Of a DNA stretch of 60,286 nt, positions 44,842 to 56,850 are shown piece after piece (within the stretch, counting starts at the first letter, position 1; every line of letters starts with the position of its first letter). The position numbers were made by a program, and so were the translations under genes. The notes beneath the pieces were generated by a model that saw only the letters and a list, made by a program, of their open reading frames with translations, searched no databases and was not told where the DNA came from. The DNA comes from [Mycobacterium] zoologicum (GTDB lineage Bacteria; Actinomycetota; Actinomycetes; Mycobacteriales; Mycobacteriaceae): contig NZ_CP083985.1 of assembly GCF_020172665.1 (NCBI RefSeq), positions 2,720,223-2,780,508 on the forward strand, read 5' to 3'.

Positions 44842-45665
44842 ACCTGGGGCAGTTCGGCGAGCTCCTCGAACGCCTGCGCCCAGCCCAGCATCCGGTCGGT
44901 GGCACCTGCCAGCTCGTCGCGGTAACGATGCTGCGACATCGGCGAATTCGCCGGCACCCCCGACGACGGGCCGTCGTTGGCTGAGGCAACCAGTTGCGCT
45001 GCGGCGGTGACCATTTCGTTGTACTGGCGCACCCCTGCGCTGAGCTGGGCGGTGAACGCGTTGATGGTCGGTACCAGGTAGTCACGGGACTGCGGGCTGT
45101 GCTGCACGGCCCGTTCCATCGAAACCACTTGTGTCGCAGTGGCTGCCATCGCCGATGCGGCACCGTTGACCGCGGACGTCAGCTCGACGATCTCATCGGA
45201 AGGCAGCAGCCCGCCACGCTCGAGCACGCTGAGCAGCGACACCATCCCGCGCTCGGAGGCGCCGAGGGCATACATGGCCGGCCGTGCCGCTGAACCCGGC
45301 GGCGGCAGGCGGCGCGCTGCGGTGGCCGGCGTGGTCGGCAACGGCACAGAACGCAGCCAGCGGTACCGCAGCAGCAACAGCGTGGCCGGTGCGGCCGCCC
45401 CGGCAGCGATCAGCCCGGTGATCAGCAGCACCCACACCGGGGTGGCCCACGACGCCAGCACCGCCGTCACCAGCATCCAAAACCCGCATGCGGCAGTGAA
45501 GAACAACCCCAGCCGCAGCGCCCATCGCCGCTTTCGCAGCAGCCGGGCCCGAGGGTTGGCAAGCGCGCCCAACTTGTCGGCGAGCATGTCGGCGGCCTCG
45601 CTGGCGCGATCGACAGCACGTTGTAGCAGGGTCCCCCTGGTACGCCCCCCGACTGCCCGGGCCAT
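44838..45665 (-). CDS. PspA partner membrane protein (Rv2743c-like)
   Basis: A 275-residue protein with two adjacent membrane helices (WALRLGLFFTAACGFWMLVTAVLASW and VWVLLITGLIAAGAAAPATLLLL, about 48-98) and a long C-terminal helical domain (LSVLERGGLLPSDEIVELTSAVNGAASAMAATATQVVSMERAV...). In M. tuberculosis Rv2743c binds PspA and ClgR in the envelope-stress (Psp) system. It ends by overlapping the convergent DUF5313 gene by 4 bases, so the fourth psp gene (Rv2742c) is not present here. Confidence 0.88.
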   Translation of the reverse strand: MARAVGGRTRGTLLQRAVDRASEAADMLADKLGALANPRARLLRKRRWALRLGLFFTAACGFWMLVTAVLASWATPVWVLLITGLIAAGAAAPATLLLLRYRWLRSVPLPTTPATAARRLPPPGSAARPAMYALGASERGMVSLLSVLERGGLLPSDEIVELTSAVNGAASAMAATATQVVSMERAVQHSPQSRDYLVPTINAFTAQLSAGVRQYNEMVTAAAQLVASANDGPSSGVPANSPMSQHRYRDELAGATDRMLGWAQAFEELAELPQV

Positions 45666-45668
45666 CTA

Positions 45669-46493
45669 CTACCGGCCCAGCGGGTTCTCGGGGGTGCGGT
45701 CGGTGGCGGCCTGGCCGGGGGCCGGGGTGGCTTGGCCCGGGGTGTTGGCGGCCCCACCGGCCGGCAGCGCTTCCCCGCGCATCGAGGCGCGGATCTGCTC
45801 CAGCCGGGAGTGGCCGGCCATCTGCACGCCGGCCTGTTCGACCTCGATCATCCGGCCCTGCACCGAGCCCTGCGCCAGTTCGGCCGCGCCGATCGCGTTG
45901 GCGTAGCGGCGCTCGATCTTGTCGCGCACCTCATCGAGGCTGGGGGTGGTCCCCGGCGCGGCGATCTCGCTCATCGACCGCAGCGACGCGCTGACCTGCT
46001 CCTGCATCTTGGCCTGCTCGAGTTGGCTGAGCAGCTTGGTGCGCTCAGCGATCTTCTGCTGCAGGATCATCGCGTTCTGCTCCACGGCCTTCTTGGCCTG
46101 CATCGCTGCCGACAGCGCCTGGTCGTGCAGTGTCTTGAGGTCTTCCACGCTCTGCTCGGCGGTGACCAGTTGGGCCGCGAACGCCTCGGCGGCGTTGTTG
46201 TACTCGGTGGCCTTGGCGGCGTCACCGGCGGCGGTGGCCTGGTCGGCCAGCGTCAGCGCCTGGCGCACATTGACCTGAAGCTTCTCGATGTCGGCCAGCT
46301 GCCGGTTCAGCCGCATCTCGAGTTGACGCTGATTGCCGATCACCTGCGCGGCCTGCTGGGTGAGCGCCTGGTGCTGGCGCTGCGCCTCCTCGATGGCCTG
46401 CTGGATCTGCACCTTCGGGTCGGCGTGCTCGTCGATCTTGGCGTTGAACAGCGCCATCACGTACTTCCAGGCCTTGACGAACGGGTTGGCCAT
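45669..46493 (-). CDS. pspA: Phage shock protein A / 35-kDa antigen
   Basis: A 274-residue PspA/IM30 protein that assembles on stressed membranes. The N-terminal helix ([44 protein letters not shown]) is the membrane-binding part; a long coiled coil follows (about 30-220), ending in a Pro/Ala-rich tail ([26 protein letters not shown]) that is longer than in E. coli. It lies between clgR and the Rv2743c-like gene. Confidence 0.95.
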   Translation of the reverse strand: MANPFVKAWKYVMALFNAKIDEHADPKVQIQQAIEEAQRQHQALTQQAAQVIGNQRQLEMRLNRQLADIEKLQVNVRQALTLADQATAAGDAAKATEYNNAAEAFAAQLVTAEQSVEDLKTLHDQALSAAMQAKKAVEQNAMILQQKIAERTKLLSQLEQAKMQEQVSASLRSMSEIAAPGTTPSLDEVRDKIERRYANAIGAAELAQGSVQGRMIEVEQAGVQMAGHSRLEQIRASMRGEALPAGGAANTPGQATPAPGQAATDRTPENPLGR

Positions 46494-46606
46494 CAGTCAG
46501 CTCCGTATGAGTTGTGGTCGAGTGTCAGCGGGTCCGCGGCGCACCCGGTGACCAATTTATCGGGTCAGTGCGCACCGGGTGGGTGATCAGGCTCGGTTGC
46601 GGCGCG

Positions 46607-46948
46607 TCACGCCGAGGCCATCGCCCGAATCGGCGGGATCACGACCTTGGTGCCGGCGTCGATGCGGGTGACGGAGCCGACCCGCTGAGCCTGCCGGTCC
46701 TGCTCGGCCCGCTCGGCCCGCGCCAGCCGGACTCCGGCGTCGAACAGCACCTCCGACAGCGGGACCTGCAGCGCCGCGCAGATGGCGTTCAGCAGCTCGC
46801 TGGAGGCCTCCTTGCGGCCGCGCTCGACCTCCGACAGGTACCCCAGGCTGACCCGCGCCGAGTCGGACACCTCACGCAGCGTGCGGCCCTGCGTCATCCG
46901 GGCCTCGCGCAGCATCTCGCCGACGGACTCCCGCAGCAACGCTGTCAT
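46607..46948 (-). CDS. clgR: Transcriptional regulator ClgR
   Basis: A 113-residue XRE-type activator of clp protease and psp genes. [54 protein letters not shown] (about 10-62). The C-terminus ends IRAMASA, resembling the Ala-rich end recognised by ClpP in this protein. Start at ATG 46948; upstream in-frame sequence is the leader. A perfect SigE-type promoter lies 67-93 bp upstream, giving a SigE-ClgR-PspA cascade. Confidence 0.95.
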   Translation of the reverse strand: MTALLRESVGEMLREARMTQGRTLREVSDSARVSLGYLSEVERGRKEASSELLNAICAALQVPLSEVLFDAGVRLARAERAEQDRQAQRVGSVTRIDAGTKVVIPPIRAMASA

Positions 46949-47014
46949 CTGTGCTCTCCCTCTTGGGTCGACGCCTCTTTGTCGACTTGGAAAAACTCCC
47001 CAGTCAGGAGAGAC

Positions 47015-47041
47015 AACGCGCACGAGCCCGTTCGGGTTCCC
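47015..47041 (-). promoter_or_regulatory. SigE/SigH-type promoter of clgR-pspA
   Basis: On the minus strand GGGAAC (47041-47036), a 17-bp spacer and CGTT (47018-47015) match the SigE/SigH consensus exactly, as for sigB in this window. SigE control of clgR and pspA is established in M. tuberculosis. Confidence 0.85.
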
Positions 47042-47053
47042 GAATCACCCGAC

Positions 47054-47647
47054 TCAACCCCGCGAGGAGCCTAGGAGATCGGTGACGGCCGAGATCACGT
47101 AGTCCACCCCGGTCACGACGGTCAGCACCACGGCGGCAGCCATCACCGCCCAGGCCGTCACCAGCCAGGGGCCGTCGAGCGGCAGGACGAGCAGCCCGAT
47201 GCCGACGGCCTGAACCAACGTCTTGAGCTTGCCGCCGCGACTGGCCGGGATCACCCCCCGGTGCAGCACCGCGAACCGCAACAGGGTGATGCCGATCTCG
47301 CGGGCCAGGATCAGCACCGTCACCCACCACCACAGGTCGCCGAGCATCGACAACCCGATCAATGCCGCACCGATCAGGGCCTTGTCGGCGATCGGGTCGG
47401 CTAGGGCGCCGAACTCGGTCACCAGCCCGTAACGGCGGGCCAGGGCGCCGTCGAGCCGGTCGGTGACGATCGCGACGGCGAAGACGACGAAAGCCACGAT
47501 GCGCGTATTGGTGTCATGGCCGTGCTGAGCGAACAGGGCGACCAGAAAAACCGGGACAAGCAGCAGGCGCATCGTGGTCAGCGCGTTGGGCAGATTGATC
47601 ACGGGGACACGCGTCACCGCCGGATCGATTTGAGGGTGCCCTGACAC
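47054..47647 (-). CDS. pgsA3: CDP-diacylglycerol-glycerol-3-phosphate phosphatidyltransferase-like enzyme (PgsA3, Rv2746c-like)
   Basis: A 197-residue CDP-alcohol phosphatidyltransferase, probably making phosphatidylglycerophosphate on the way to cardiolipin. The catalytic motif D-G-x2-A-R-x8-G-x3-D-x3-D is present as DGALARRYGLVTEFGALADPIAD. About five to six membrane helices are visible, including IVAFVVFAVAIVTD and DLWWWVTVLILAREIGITLL. It lies upstream of clgR on the same strand, linking phospholipid synthesis to membrane stress by position. Confidence 0.92.
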   Translation of the reverse strand: MSGHPQIDPAVTRVPVINLPNALTTMRLLLVPVFLVALFAQHGHDTNTRIVAFVVFAVAIVTDRLDGALARRYGLVTEFGALADPIADKALIGAALIGLSMLGDLWWWVTVLILAREIGITLLRFAVLHRGVIPASRGGKLKTLVQAVGIGLLVLPLDGPWLVTAWAVMAAAVVLTVVTGVDYVISAVTDLLGSSRG

Positions 47648-47690
47648 GGCAGACAGAATATCGGGTACCCAGCCCGAAACCAGAAACCGT

Positions 47691-47696
47691 TAATGT
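47691..47696 (+). promoter_or_regulatory. -10 box of argA
   Basis: TAATGT ends 6 nt before GTG 47703; leaderless transcription is predicted. Confidence 0.45.
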
Positions 47697-47702
47697 TCAG
47701 CT

Positions 47703-48227
47703 GTGCATCCAGCGGCTGAGGAACCGGTCCACCAGACCCGGATCCGGCGCGCCCGGACCTCTGACGTCCCGGCGATCAAGAGCCTCATCGACGTGTACGC
47801 AGGCAAGATCCTGCTGGAGAAGAACCTCGTCACCCTTTACGAATCGGTTCAGGAATTCTGGGTGGCCACCGACGCCGACAACCGGATCGTGGGCTGCGGC
47901 GCCCTGCACGTGTTGTGGTCGGATCTTGGTGAGGTGCGCACCATCGCGGTGGATCCGGCGCTGACCGGCCAAGGGATCGGGCATGCGATCGTCGCCCGGC
48001 TGCTGCGGGTCGCCCGCGATCTGGAGTTGCAGCGCCTGTTCGTGCTGACTTTCGAGACGGCTTTTTTCGCCCGGCACGGTTTCACCGAGATCGAGGGCAC
48101 GCCGGTGACCGCCGAGGTGTACGAGGAGATGCAGCGTTCCTACGACGTCGGGGTGGCCGAGTTCCTGGACCTGAGCTACGTCAAGCCGAACACCCTGGGC
48201 AACACCCGGATGCTGCTCGTGCTGTGA
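47703..48227 (+). CDS. argA: Amino-acid N-acetyltransferase (N-acetylglutamate synthase, ArgA)
   Basis: A 174-residue GNAT acetyltransferase performing the first step of arginine synthesis; M. tuberculosis Rv2747 is a single-domain enzyme of the same length. RRARTSDVPAIKSLIDVYAGKILLEKNLVTLYESVQEFWVA, acetyl-CoA loop RTIAVDPALTGQGIGHAIVARLL, and LFVLTFETAFFARHGFTEIEGTPV are visible. GTG start supported by the -10 box. It starts 55 bp from the divergent pgsA start. Confidence 0.93.
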   Translation: MHPAAEEPVHQTRIRRARTSDVPAIKSLIDVYAGKILLEKNLVTLYESVQEFWVATDADNRIVGCGALHVLWSDLGEVRTIAVDPALTGQGIGHAIVARLLRVARDLELQRLFVLTFETAFFARHGFTEIEGTPVTAEVYEEMQRSYDVGVAEFLDLSYVKPNTLGNTRMLLVL

Positions 48228-48230
48228 CGG

Positions 48231-48773
48231 CTACGCCGTAGAGGCGAGGAAGCCGGGGGCCGCTCCGATGAGGAAGCTGAACTGCCCGTCGGACTCCATC
48301 CGGCCTTCGCGGACCACGCTCAGATCCGCGATGCCCTGCTTGCGCCCCTGTTCGCGGAGTTGATTCTCGGTGATCATCTCTTTGCGCATGTTCTGATACA
48401 GCAGCTCACCGTCGCGTATGAGCAGCAGCGAACCGGGCCGGATGACCCGCGCCGCCCACGTCCAGCGGTGCGCCGCCCAGTTCAGCACGAACGACCAGCC
48501 GATGATCACGCTGACCAGCAACACGCCGTCGCTGATCGACTTGTACCCGCCCGCCATACCGTTCTGCGCCGCGTCGGCGATCAGCACCACCACGATCAGA
48601 TCCGTGATGCCGTTGGTGCCGGCCTCGCGTTTGAGCACCACCCGCAGCAAGGCGTAGATGGTTACGTAGATGACCGTTCCGCGGATGAAGATCTCCAACG
48701 GCGGGGTATCGAAAGCGAAGAGTCGTGCCCAATCCACCCGACGATTATCCCCGTTCGTCCAGCTGGTTGTCAC
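48231..48773 (-). CDS. DUF421/YetF-like membrane protein
   Basis: A 180-residue protein with two or three N-terminal membrane helices (PPLEIFIRGTVIYVTIYALLRVVL, GITDLIVVVLIADAAQNGM, DGVLLVSVIIGWSFVLNWAAH) and a cytoplasmic YetF-like domain (RPGSLLLIRDGELLYQNMRKEMITENQLREQGRKQGI). Function unknown. Convergent with argA and 18 bp upstream of the ftsK stop; not recalled at this place in H37Rv. Confidence 0.85.
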   Translation of the reverse strand: MTTSWTNGDNRRVDWARLFAFDTPPLEIFIRGTVIYVTIYALLRVVLKREAGTNGITDLIVVVLIADAAQNGMAGGYKSISDGVLLVSVIIGWSFVLNWAAHRWTWAARVIRPGSLLLIRDGELLYQNMRKEMITENQLREQGRKQGIADLSVVREGRMESDGQFSFLIGAAPGFLASTA

Positions 48774-48791
48774 CTTCCGTTTCAGGCGTGG

Positions 48792-51305
48792 CTAGAAATC
48801 ATCGTCGGCGGGTTCCGGCTCGCCGCCGCCGCGGATCAGCATCAGCGTCGCGGCCAGCTCGTCCGGCTTGACCAGCACCTGACGGGCCTTGGAACCCTCG
48901 GACGGGCCCACGATGTCGCGGGTCTCCATCAGATCCATCAGCCGGCCCGCCTTGGCGAACCCGACCCGCAGCTTGCGCTGCAGCATCGAGGTGGAACCGA
49001 ACTGGCTGGACACCACGAGTTCGACGGCCTGCAGGAACACGTCCATGTCGTCGCCGATATCGGGGTCCACGTCGGCGCGATCGCCGCTGGGCTTCACCGC
49101 GGTGACGCCCTCGGTGTATTCGGGTTCGGCCTGGTCCTTGCAGGCGTTGACGACGCCCTGGATCTCCTCGTCGGAGATGAACGCCCCCTGTAGCCGGATC
49201 GGCTTGTTGGCCCCCATCGGCAGGAACAGTCCGTCGCCCATGCCGATCAGCTTCTCGGCGCCCGGCTGGTCGAGGATCACCCGGGAGTCGGTCAGCGACG
49301 AGGTGGCGAATGCCAGCCGGGACGGAACGTTGGTCTTGATCAGACCGGTGACGACGTCCACCGACGGCCGCTGCGTGGCCAAGACCAGGTGAATACCGGC
49401 TGCCCGCGCCTTTTGCGTGATCCGCACGATGGCGTCCTCGACGTCGCGCGGGGCGGTCATCATCAGGTCGGCGAGCTCGTCGACGACCGCGAGGATGTAG
49501 GGGTAGGGCCGGTACACCCGTTCGCTGCCCAGCGGCGCGGTGATCTCCCCGGAGCGCACCTTGTCGTTGAAGTCGTTGATGTGGCGCACCCGCGACGACT
49601 TCATGTCCTGGTAGCGCTGCTCCATCTCCTCGACCAGCCAGGCCAGCGCGGCGGCGGCTTTCTTGGGCTCGGTGATGATGGGCGTGATCAGGTGTGGAAT
49701 GCCTTCGTACGGCGTGAGTTCGACCATCTTCGGGTCGATCAGGATCATCCTGACCTCTTCCGGGGTGGCCCGCGCCAGCAGCGACACCAGCATCGAGTTG
49801 ACGAAGCTCGACTTGCCCGAGCCGGTGGAGCCGGCCACCAGCAGGTGCGGCATCTTGGCCAGGTTGGCGCAGATGAAGTCGCCCTCGATGTCCTTGCCCA
49901 GCCCGATCACCAGCGGATGGTGGTCGGCGCGGGTGGTCGGCGCGGTCAGCACGTCGGCCAGCCGCACCAGCTCACGGTCGGAGTTGGGCACCTCGATGCC
50001 GACGGCGGACTTGCCCGGGATGGGCGCCAGCATCCGCACGCTTTCGGTGGCCACCGCGTAGGCGATGTTGCGCTGCAGCGCGGTGATCTTCTCGACCTTG
50101 ACACCGGGCCCCAGCTCCACCTCGTAGCGGGTGACGGTAGGACCGCGGGTGCAGCCGGTGACCGCGGCGTCGACCTTGAACTGCTCGAGCACCGAGGTGA
50201 TCGCGTCGGCCATCTGTTCGTTGGCGACGGTGCGCGTCTTGGGCGGATCGCCCGCGACGAGCAGGGTCAGCGACGGCAGCGTGTAGGGGCCTTCCACCAC
50301 GCGGTCCAGGACGACGGTGTCGTTGGACTTGGCGGGCTTGGCCTTGGGCGCCTTGCGGCGGGCCGGCTTGGCCGGCGCCTCGGCGGGCGCCTCGTCGAGT
50401 GGGTAGTTGTCCAGCGGGGTGCGCGACTGCCAGTCCGGGGCCGGCTCGTCGGCTGCGGCAGCGGCACCCTCGTCGACGAAGGCTTGATCGTCGTAGCCGT
50501 CGTCGTAATCCTCGGCATAGTCGTCGCCTTGGCCGTAGCCGTAGTCGTCGTAGTAGTCGCCATCGTCGTAGGCGCCACGGAACATCGTGCGCAGCGCCTC
50601 GGGCGCCTCGCGCAGGGTGGTGCCGGTCAGCAGCAGCACTCCGAACAGCACCCCGATGCACAGCAGCGGCGCGGCGATCCACGGGGTCAGCCCGTCCGCC
50701 AGTGGCCCACCGATGGCGAATCCGACAAAGCCGGCGCCGTGCAGGCGACCGTCGGGGCTCTGCGGCGAGCCCGACCACAGGTGCCACAGGCCCAGGATCG
50801 GCAGCGCGACCATCACCGAGCCCAGGATCAGCCGGGGCCGGGTCTCCGGGTCGGGCTCGGTGCGCATCAACAGGACACCGGCGGCGGCCGCGGCCAGCGG
50901 GAGCAGCATCACCGCGCCACCGATCAATGTGCGCAGGCCGGTGTCGACCCATGCCCCGACCGGGCGCGCGGCGTCCAGCCAGCAGCTTGCTGCGGTCACC
51001 ACGGCCAGACCCAGCAGGGCCAGCGCGATGCCGTCACGGCGGTGTCCCGGGTCGATGTCGTGTGCGCGGCCCACCGATCGGGCTGCCCCGCCGGCGCCCT
51101 TGGCCATCATCAGCCAGGTTGCGCGCGCCATCCGTCCGCCGGCCAGCCCGGCGGCCACCGGCCAGGAGTGTTGCTGTGCTGGGCGGCGGGTTTTGGCCGG
51201 CTGCCGGGCACGTGTCGGCCGCGATCCACCTTTGGCGCCGGCCTTTGACCCGGTCGTTCGGGTGCCGGAACGTGCGGGAGCCCTACTAGTGGTCTTACTA
51301 GCCAT
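48792..51305 (-). CDS. ftsK: DNA translocase FtsK
   Basis: An 837-residue septal DNA pump that clears chromosome DNA and activates XerCD at dif. The basic N-terminus is followed by four membrane helices (about 90-260), a short acidic linker rich in Asp/Tyr ([28 protein letters not shown]), and the motor domain with Walker [10 protein letters not shown], Walker [14 protein letters not shown] and [30 protein letters not shown]. The C-terminal gamma winged helix that reads KOPS is present ([41 protein letters not shown]). ATG 51305 ([10 protein letters not shown]) is the likely start. Confidence 0.95.
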   Translation of the reverse strand: MASKTTSRAPARSGTRTTGSKAGAKGGSRPTRARQPAKTRRPAQQHSWPVAAGLAGGRMARATWLMMAKGAGGAARSVGRAHDIDPGHRRDGIALALLGLAVVTAASCWLDAARPVGAWVDTGLRTLIGGAVMLLPLAAAAAGVLLMRTEPDPETRPRLILGSVMVALPILGLWHLWSGSPQSPDGRLHGAGFVGFAIGGPLADGLTPWIAAPLLCIGVLFGVLLLTGTTLREAPEALRTMFRGAYDDGDYYDDYGYGQGDDYAEDYDDGYDDQAFVDEGAAAAADEPAPDWQSRTPLDNYPLDEAPAEAPAKPARRKAPKAKPAKSNDTVVLDRVVEGPYTLPSLTLLVAGDPPKTRTVANEQMADAITSVLEQFKVDAAVTGCTRGPTVTRYEVELGPGVKVEKITALQRNIAYAVATESVRMLAPIPGKSAVGIEVPNSDRELVRLADVLTAPTTRADHHPLVIGLGKDIEGDFICANLAKMPHLLVAGSTGSGKSSFVNSMLVSLLARATPEEVRMILIDPKMVELTPYEGIPHLITPIITEPKKAAAALAWLVEEMEQRYQDMKSSRVRHINDFNDKVRSGEITAPLGSERVYRPYPYILAVVDELADLMMTAPRDVEDAIVRITQKARAAGIHLVLATQRPSVDVVTGLIKTNVPSRLAFATSSLTDSRVILDQPGAEKLIGMGDGLFLPMGANKPIRLQGAFISDEEIQGVVNACKDQAEPEYTEGVTAVKPSGDRADVDPDIGDDMDVFLQAVELVVSSQFGSTSMLQRKLRVGFAKAGRLMDLMETRDIVGPSEGSKARQVLVKPDELAATLMLIRGGGEPEPADDDF

Positions 51306-51439
51306 ATCGGCAAGCGTAGTCGCAATAGCCTCATCTGCACCATAAGGCACACTGGCCCCGGCGCATTGGTTCATCTCACAGGCCGATTCGCGCTGAGTAA
51401 GGTGGCCGGAGAAACCCCCCGCCTGTCGAGGAGCCGCAC

Positions 51440-51754
51440 ATGCCCGTGGTCATCATCGCCACATTTGCCGTCAAGCCGGAATCGGTCGAAGCCGTCCGCG
51501 AAATCTGCACCAAGGCGGTGCCGCAAGTCCACGATGAACCCGGTTGCCAGCTGTACTCCTTGCACGAGACCGACGGCGCCTTCGTCTTCGTCGAGCAGTG
51601 GGCCGACGAAGAGGCACTCAAGGCGCATTCGGCCGCACCATCGGTCGCCGGGCTGTTCGGCAGCCTCAGCGAGCACCTGGCCGGTCCGCCGGACATCAAG
51701 ATGCTGACGCCGGTGCCGGCCGGCGACCCGGCCAAGGGCCGGCTGCGGGCCTAG
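51440..51754 (+). CDS. Antibiotic biosynthesis monooxygenase (ABM) domain protein (Rv2749-like)
   Basis: A 104-residue ferredoxin-like-fold protein: [67 protein letters not shown] is a typical ABM/quinol monooxygenase pattern. Substrate unknown; such proteins often act on quinones. A GTCGAGGAG ribosome-binding site precedes the ATG. The SDR gene begins 3 bp after its stop, so both form an operon. Confidence 0.9.
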   Translation: MPVVIIATFAVKPESVEAVREICTKAVPQVHDEPGCQLYSLHETDGAFVFVEQWADEEALKAHSAAPSVAGLFGSLSEHLAGPPDIKMLTPVPAGDPAKGRLRA

Positions 51755-51757
51755 AGC

Positions 51758-52567
51758 ATGGGGACGCTGGACGGCAAGGTCGCATTCATCACCGGTGCCG
51801 CCCGTGGCCAGGGCCGCGCCCACGCGCTGCGGCTGGCCGCCGAGGGCGCCGACATCATCGCCGTCGATCTGTGCGACCAGATAGCCAGCGTGCCCTACCC
51901 GCTGGCCACCGCGGAGGATCTGGCGGCCACCGTCAAGCTGGTGCAGGACACCGGCTCCCGAATTGTGGCCACCACCGCCGATGTCCGCGATCGCGCCGGG
52001 TTGGCCACCGCGCTGCAGGCCGGCATGGACGAACTCGGCCGGCTCGACATCGTGATCGCGAACGCCGGAATCGCTCCGATGGCAGGCGAGGACGCCTGGC
52101 AGGACGTGATCGACGTCAACCTCACCGGCATCTACCACACCGTCGACGTGGCGATGAAGCCGATGATCGCCCAAGGGGACGGCGGGTCGATCGTGCTGGT
52201 CAGCTCGGTGGCCGGGCTGGTCGGCCTGGCCGCTCCCGCCGCAGGATCTCTGGGTTACGCCGCCGCCAAGCACGGCATCGTGGGACTGATGCGGGTCTAC
52301 GCCAACCTGCTTGCGCCGCACAGCATTCGGGTTAATTCGCTACATCCGGCCGGTGTGCTCACACCCATGATCGACAACGAGTTCACCCGGAAATGGCTGG
52401 AGGGCATCGACACCCAGGGCGGACCGGATATGGGCAACGCGTTGCCGGTGCAGGTGCTGCAACCCGAAGACGTCGCCAACGCGGCGTACTGGCTGGTGTC
52501 CGATGCGGCCCGCTACATCACCGGTGTGACGCTGCCGGTGGACGCCGGCTACATCAACAAGCGCTAG
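51758..52567 (+). CDS. SDR oxidoreductase, mycofactocin-coupled type (Rv2750-like)
   Basis: A 269-residue short-chain dehydrogenase. Cofactor motif [31 protein letters not shown] motif IANAGIAPM, catalytic Ser (LVSSVAG) and YxxxK (YAAAKHG). The ARGQGRAHA and [19 protein letters not shown] segments mark the subfamily whose NAD is tightly bound and recycled through mycofactocin (established for the family). Substrate unknown. It overlaps the convergent rnj gene by 4 bases. Confidence 0.9.
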   Translation: MGTLDGKVAFITGAARGQGRAHALRLAAEGADIIAVDLCDQIASVPYPLATAEDLAATVKLVQDTGSRIVATTADVRDRAGLATALQAGMDELGRLDIVIANAGIAPMAGEDAWQDVIDVNLTGIYHTVDVAMKPMIAQGDGGSIVLVSSVAGLVGLAAPAAGSLGYAAAKHGIVGLMRVYANLLAPHSIRVNSLHPAGVLTPMIDNEFTRKWLEGIDTQGGPDMGNALPVQVLQPEDVANAAYWLVSDAARYITGVTLPVDAGYINKR

Positions 52568-54252
52568 CCGTTGACCTCGATGACCGTCGGCACGATCATC
52601 GGCTGACGCCGGTAGACCTCGCCCACCCACTTGCCCACCGTGCGGCGCACAGCCTGGGCGATCCGGGTCGGATCGGTGACCTGCTCTGCGACAAGGGATT
52701 CCAGCTCCACCTCGATCTTGCGGGCCACCGGCTCCAGCGCCTTGGGATCTTCGGAGAAGCCCCGCGAATACAGATGCGGCGGCGCCACCGGCTTGCCGGT
52801 CCCCCGGCGCACCACCACGGTCACCGCGACGAAACCCGACGACAGGATCAGCCGCTCCCCCAGCGTCGCGTCACCGACGTCGCCGTCGACCAGCCCGTCG
52901 ACGAACATCTTGCCGGTCGGAACCGCCCCGGCGATGCCGGCCTCACCTGCCACCAGGTCGACACTGACGCCGTTCTCGGCCAACAGGATCGACTCCTGCG
53001 GCACCCCGGTGCGGGCGGCCAGCGCGGCATTGGCGCGCATCATCCGCCAGGTGCCGTGCACCGGCATCACGTTGCGGGGCCGAATACCGTTGTAGAGGAA
53101 CAGCAGTTCGCCGGCGTAGGCGTGCCCGGAGACATGCACCCGCGCCTGGGCATTGGTGACCACCCGGGCGCCGACCTTGGCCAGGGCGTCCATCACCCCG
53201 TAGACGGCCTCTTCGTTGCCGGGGATCAGCGATGACGACAGCACCACCAGGTCGCCGGCGGTCAGGGTGATCGACCGGTGCTCGCCGCGCGACATCCGCG
53301 ACAACGCCGACAGCGGCTCGCCCTGGGTTCCGGTGGTGACCAGCACGACCTTCTCGGGCGGCATCATCTCGGCGGCCCCGATGTCGATCAGATCCGAGTC
53401 CTGCACCCGCAGAAAGCCCAGGTCTTTGGCGATGCCCATGTTGCGGACCATCGACCGTCCGACGAACGACACCCGGCGGCCCTGGGACACCGCGGCGTCG
53501 ACGATCTGCTGGACCCGGTCCACATTCGAGGCGAAGCACGCCACGATCACCCGTCCCTCGGCGCCCCGGATCAGCCGGTGCAGGGTGGGCCCGACCTCGC
53601 TCTCGCTGGGCCCGACGCCGGGAATCTCGGCATTGGTCGAGTCGCACAGGAACAGGTCCACGCCCTTGTCGCCGAGACGCGACATGCCGGGCAGGTCGGT
53701 GGGACGTCCGTCCGGCGGCAGCTGATCGAGCTTGATGTCGCCGGTGTGCAGCACGGTGCCGGCGCCGGTGTGCACCGCGATCGCCAGCGCATCCGGGATC
53801 GAGTGGTTGACGGCGAAGTACTCGCACTCGAACACCCCGTGGGTGCTGCGCTCGCCTTCGGCCACTATCTGGAACACCGGCTTGATGCGGTGTTCGCGGC
53901 ATTTGGCGGCGACCAGGGCCAAGGTGAATTTCGAGCCGACCACCGGGATGTCGGGCCGCAGCTTGAGCAGGAACGGGATCGCGCCGATGTGGTCCTCGTG
54001 GGCGTGGGTGAGCACCAGCGCCTCGATGTCGTCGAGCCGGTCGGCGATGTGCCGGATGTCCGGCAGGATCAGGTCGACGCCCGGTTCGTCGTGCCCGGGG
54101 AACAGCACCCCGCAGTCGATGATGAGCAACCGGCCGAGATGCTCGAATACGGTCATGTTGCGGCCGATTTCGCTGATACCGCCCAGCGCCGTGATGCGCA
54201 GGCCACCCGGAGTCAGCGGCTCCGGTGGCTTGAGGTCCTCATTCACCGGCAC
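52564..54252 (-). CDS. rnj: Ribonuclease J
   Basis: A 562-residue metallo-beta-lactamase/beta-CASP nuclease with 5'-3' exo- and endonuclease activity in RNA maturation and decay. Metal site [27 protein letters not shown] and beta-CASP motifs ([64 protein letters not shown]) are clear. The GTG start directly abuts the dapA stop (no gap), so translation is probably coupled; a second GTG two codons in is an alternative. Confidence 0.95.
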   Translation of the reverse strand: MPVNEDLKPPEPLTPGGLRITALGGISEIGRNMTVFEHLGRLLIIDCGVLFPGHDEPGVDLILPDIRHIADRLDDIEALVLTHAHEDHIGAIPFLLKLRPDIPVVGSKFTLALVAAKCREHRIKPVFQIVAEGERSTHGVFECEYFAVNHSIPDALAIAVHTGAGTVLHTGDIKLDQLPPDGRPTDLPGMSRLGDKGVDLFLCDSTNAEIPGVGPSESEVGPTLHRLIRGAEGRVIVACFASNVDRVQQIVDAAVSQGRRVSFVGRSMVRNMGIAKDLGFLRVQDSDLIDIGAAEMMPPEKVVLVTTGTQGEPLSALSRMSRGEHRSITLTAGDLVVLSSSLIPGNEEAVYGVMDALAKVGARVVTNAQARVHVSGHAYAGELLFLYNGIRPRNVMPVHGTWRMMRANAALAARTGVPQESILLAENGVSVDLVAGEAGIAGAVPTGKMFVDGLVDGDVGDATLGERLILSSGFVAVTVVVRRGTGKPVAPPHLYSRGFSEDPKALEPVARKIEVELESLVAEQVTDPTRIAQAVRRTVGKWVGEVYRRQPMIVPTVIEVNG

Positions 54253-55939
<1,687 letters not shown>

Positions 55940-55970
55940 GGCAATCACCTTAAGGCGTGCCGGCCCGGTG

Positions 55971-56060
55971 TCAGTGCCACCGCGCCCACTCGTAGGGCAC
56001 CAGCGCGCGCAGGAAGTTCAGATCCGGGCCGGGGCGCGCGTGTACGAACAGGTCTTGCAC
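55971..56060 (-). pseudogene. Short ORF or gene remnant downstream of the PknH-like lipoprotein
   Basis: A 29-codon frame from GTG 56060: [25 protein letters not shown] and a few further residues to TGA. It is in the same frame as the lipoprotein gene, beginning six codons after its TGA. The composition (Trp, Tyr, Phe) looks like real protein rather than chance, so it may be a small protein, a gene remnant, or a C-terminus lost to the TGA. Confidence 0.25.
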
Positions 56061-56078
56061 AGGATCCGGTTCAGAACG

Positions 56079-56774
56079 TCAGCCGTTCGGCACCTTCGCG
56101 GCGATCTGCCCGGCGATGACCACCGCAGTGTCCTTGGGGTCCGCGCTGCAGGTGTTGACGTCGACCACGACGTTGTTGACCACGGTCAACGCCCGCCCGC
56201 AGGCCCAGCTCACGTCGTTGCCCGCATTGTCTTGGGTCGCGACCGTGCTCAACATGCCGTCGACGTTGGTGATGGGTCCGGCGGTCCAGGTGGTGCCACT
56301 CTGCAGGTGGCTGTATTCGTGGCAGGCCGGCCATTGTTGGACGGCGGCGGCGAAGACGGCGGCAGCCTGCTTGGCCGACGGAAACGCGATGACGGCCTGT
56401 TCGGCGAAGTGCTCGAAATCGTCGCCCTCGCTCAGCGCCTGTTCCCGCACCCCGGTGTAGCCGCTGTCGGCGTATACCGGTGCCTGGGCCGCACCGTCGA
56501 TGGCCAGGCATTCTTGGGGCTGCATGGTGGCGCTGTCGTCCGACAGGGCGGTGTGGGTGCGGGTGACGGCCATGTCGGTCGCCGCCATGATCGGATTGAT
56601 CTGCTCGGGGGTGAGCAGCAGGGCACGCAGGGCGTCCTCGGCGACGGGCACGACGGCCGTGGTGGTGGGCACCGACGATGTGGCGCTGGGCAGGACTGTT
56701 GGTTCGTGACTGCCACATCCAGCGGCCGGTATAACGCCCGCGACAACAAGCACCCACGCACCAAGAATCCGCAT
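56079..56774 (-). CDS. Lipoprotein with PknH-like extracellular sensor domain
   Basis: A 231-residue lipoprotein. The signal peptide ends in lipobox PAAGC (Cys20), a Thr/Pro/Ser linker follows, then a PknH_C-type domain (about 50-228). Its hallmarks are LLLTPEQINPIMAATDM, CLAIDGAAQAPVYADSGYTGVREQALSE, VIAFPSAKQAAAVFAAAVQQWPACHEY, and two Cys pairs likely to form disulfides (CLAID/ACHEY and WACGRALT/VNTCSA). The domain is the sensor part of Ser/Thr kinase PknH and of LppH/LprQ-type lipoproteins; the ligand is unknown. It replaces the hsd/vap genes of H37Rv. Confidence 0.88.
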   Translation of the reverse strand: MRILGAWVLVVAGVIPAAGCGSHEPTVLPSATSSVPTTTAVVPVAEDALRALLLTPEQINPIMAATDMAVTRTHTALSDDSATMQPQECLAIDGAAQAPVYADSGYTGVREQALSEGDDFEHFAEQAVIAFPSAKQAAAVFAAAVQQWPACHEYSHLQSGTTWTAGPITNVDGMLSTVATQDNAGNDVSWACGRALTVVNNVVVDVNTCSADPKDTAVVIAGQIAAKVPNG

Positions 56775-56850
56775 TCGATCACCTCGGCATCCCTGACCCC
56801 GGATCGGCGCGCCAGCCCTCAGTGTCGCCGATCAGCTCCCGGTCGCCACC

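Noticed and set aside
49389..51248. 619-codon open frame antisense to ftsK, and similar long frames (e.g. 53278-55074, 22227-23537, 20403-21377)
   Set aside because: These are high-GC antisense shadows of well-supported genes, with His/Arg/Gly-rich composition, no domains and no ribosome-binding sites.
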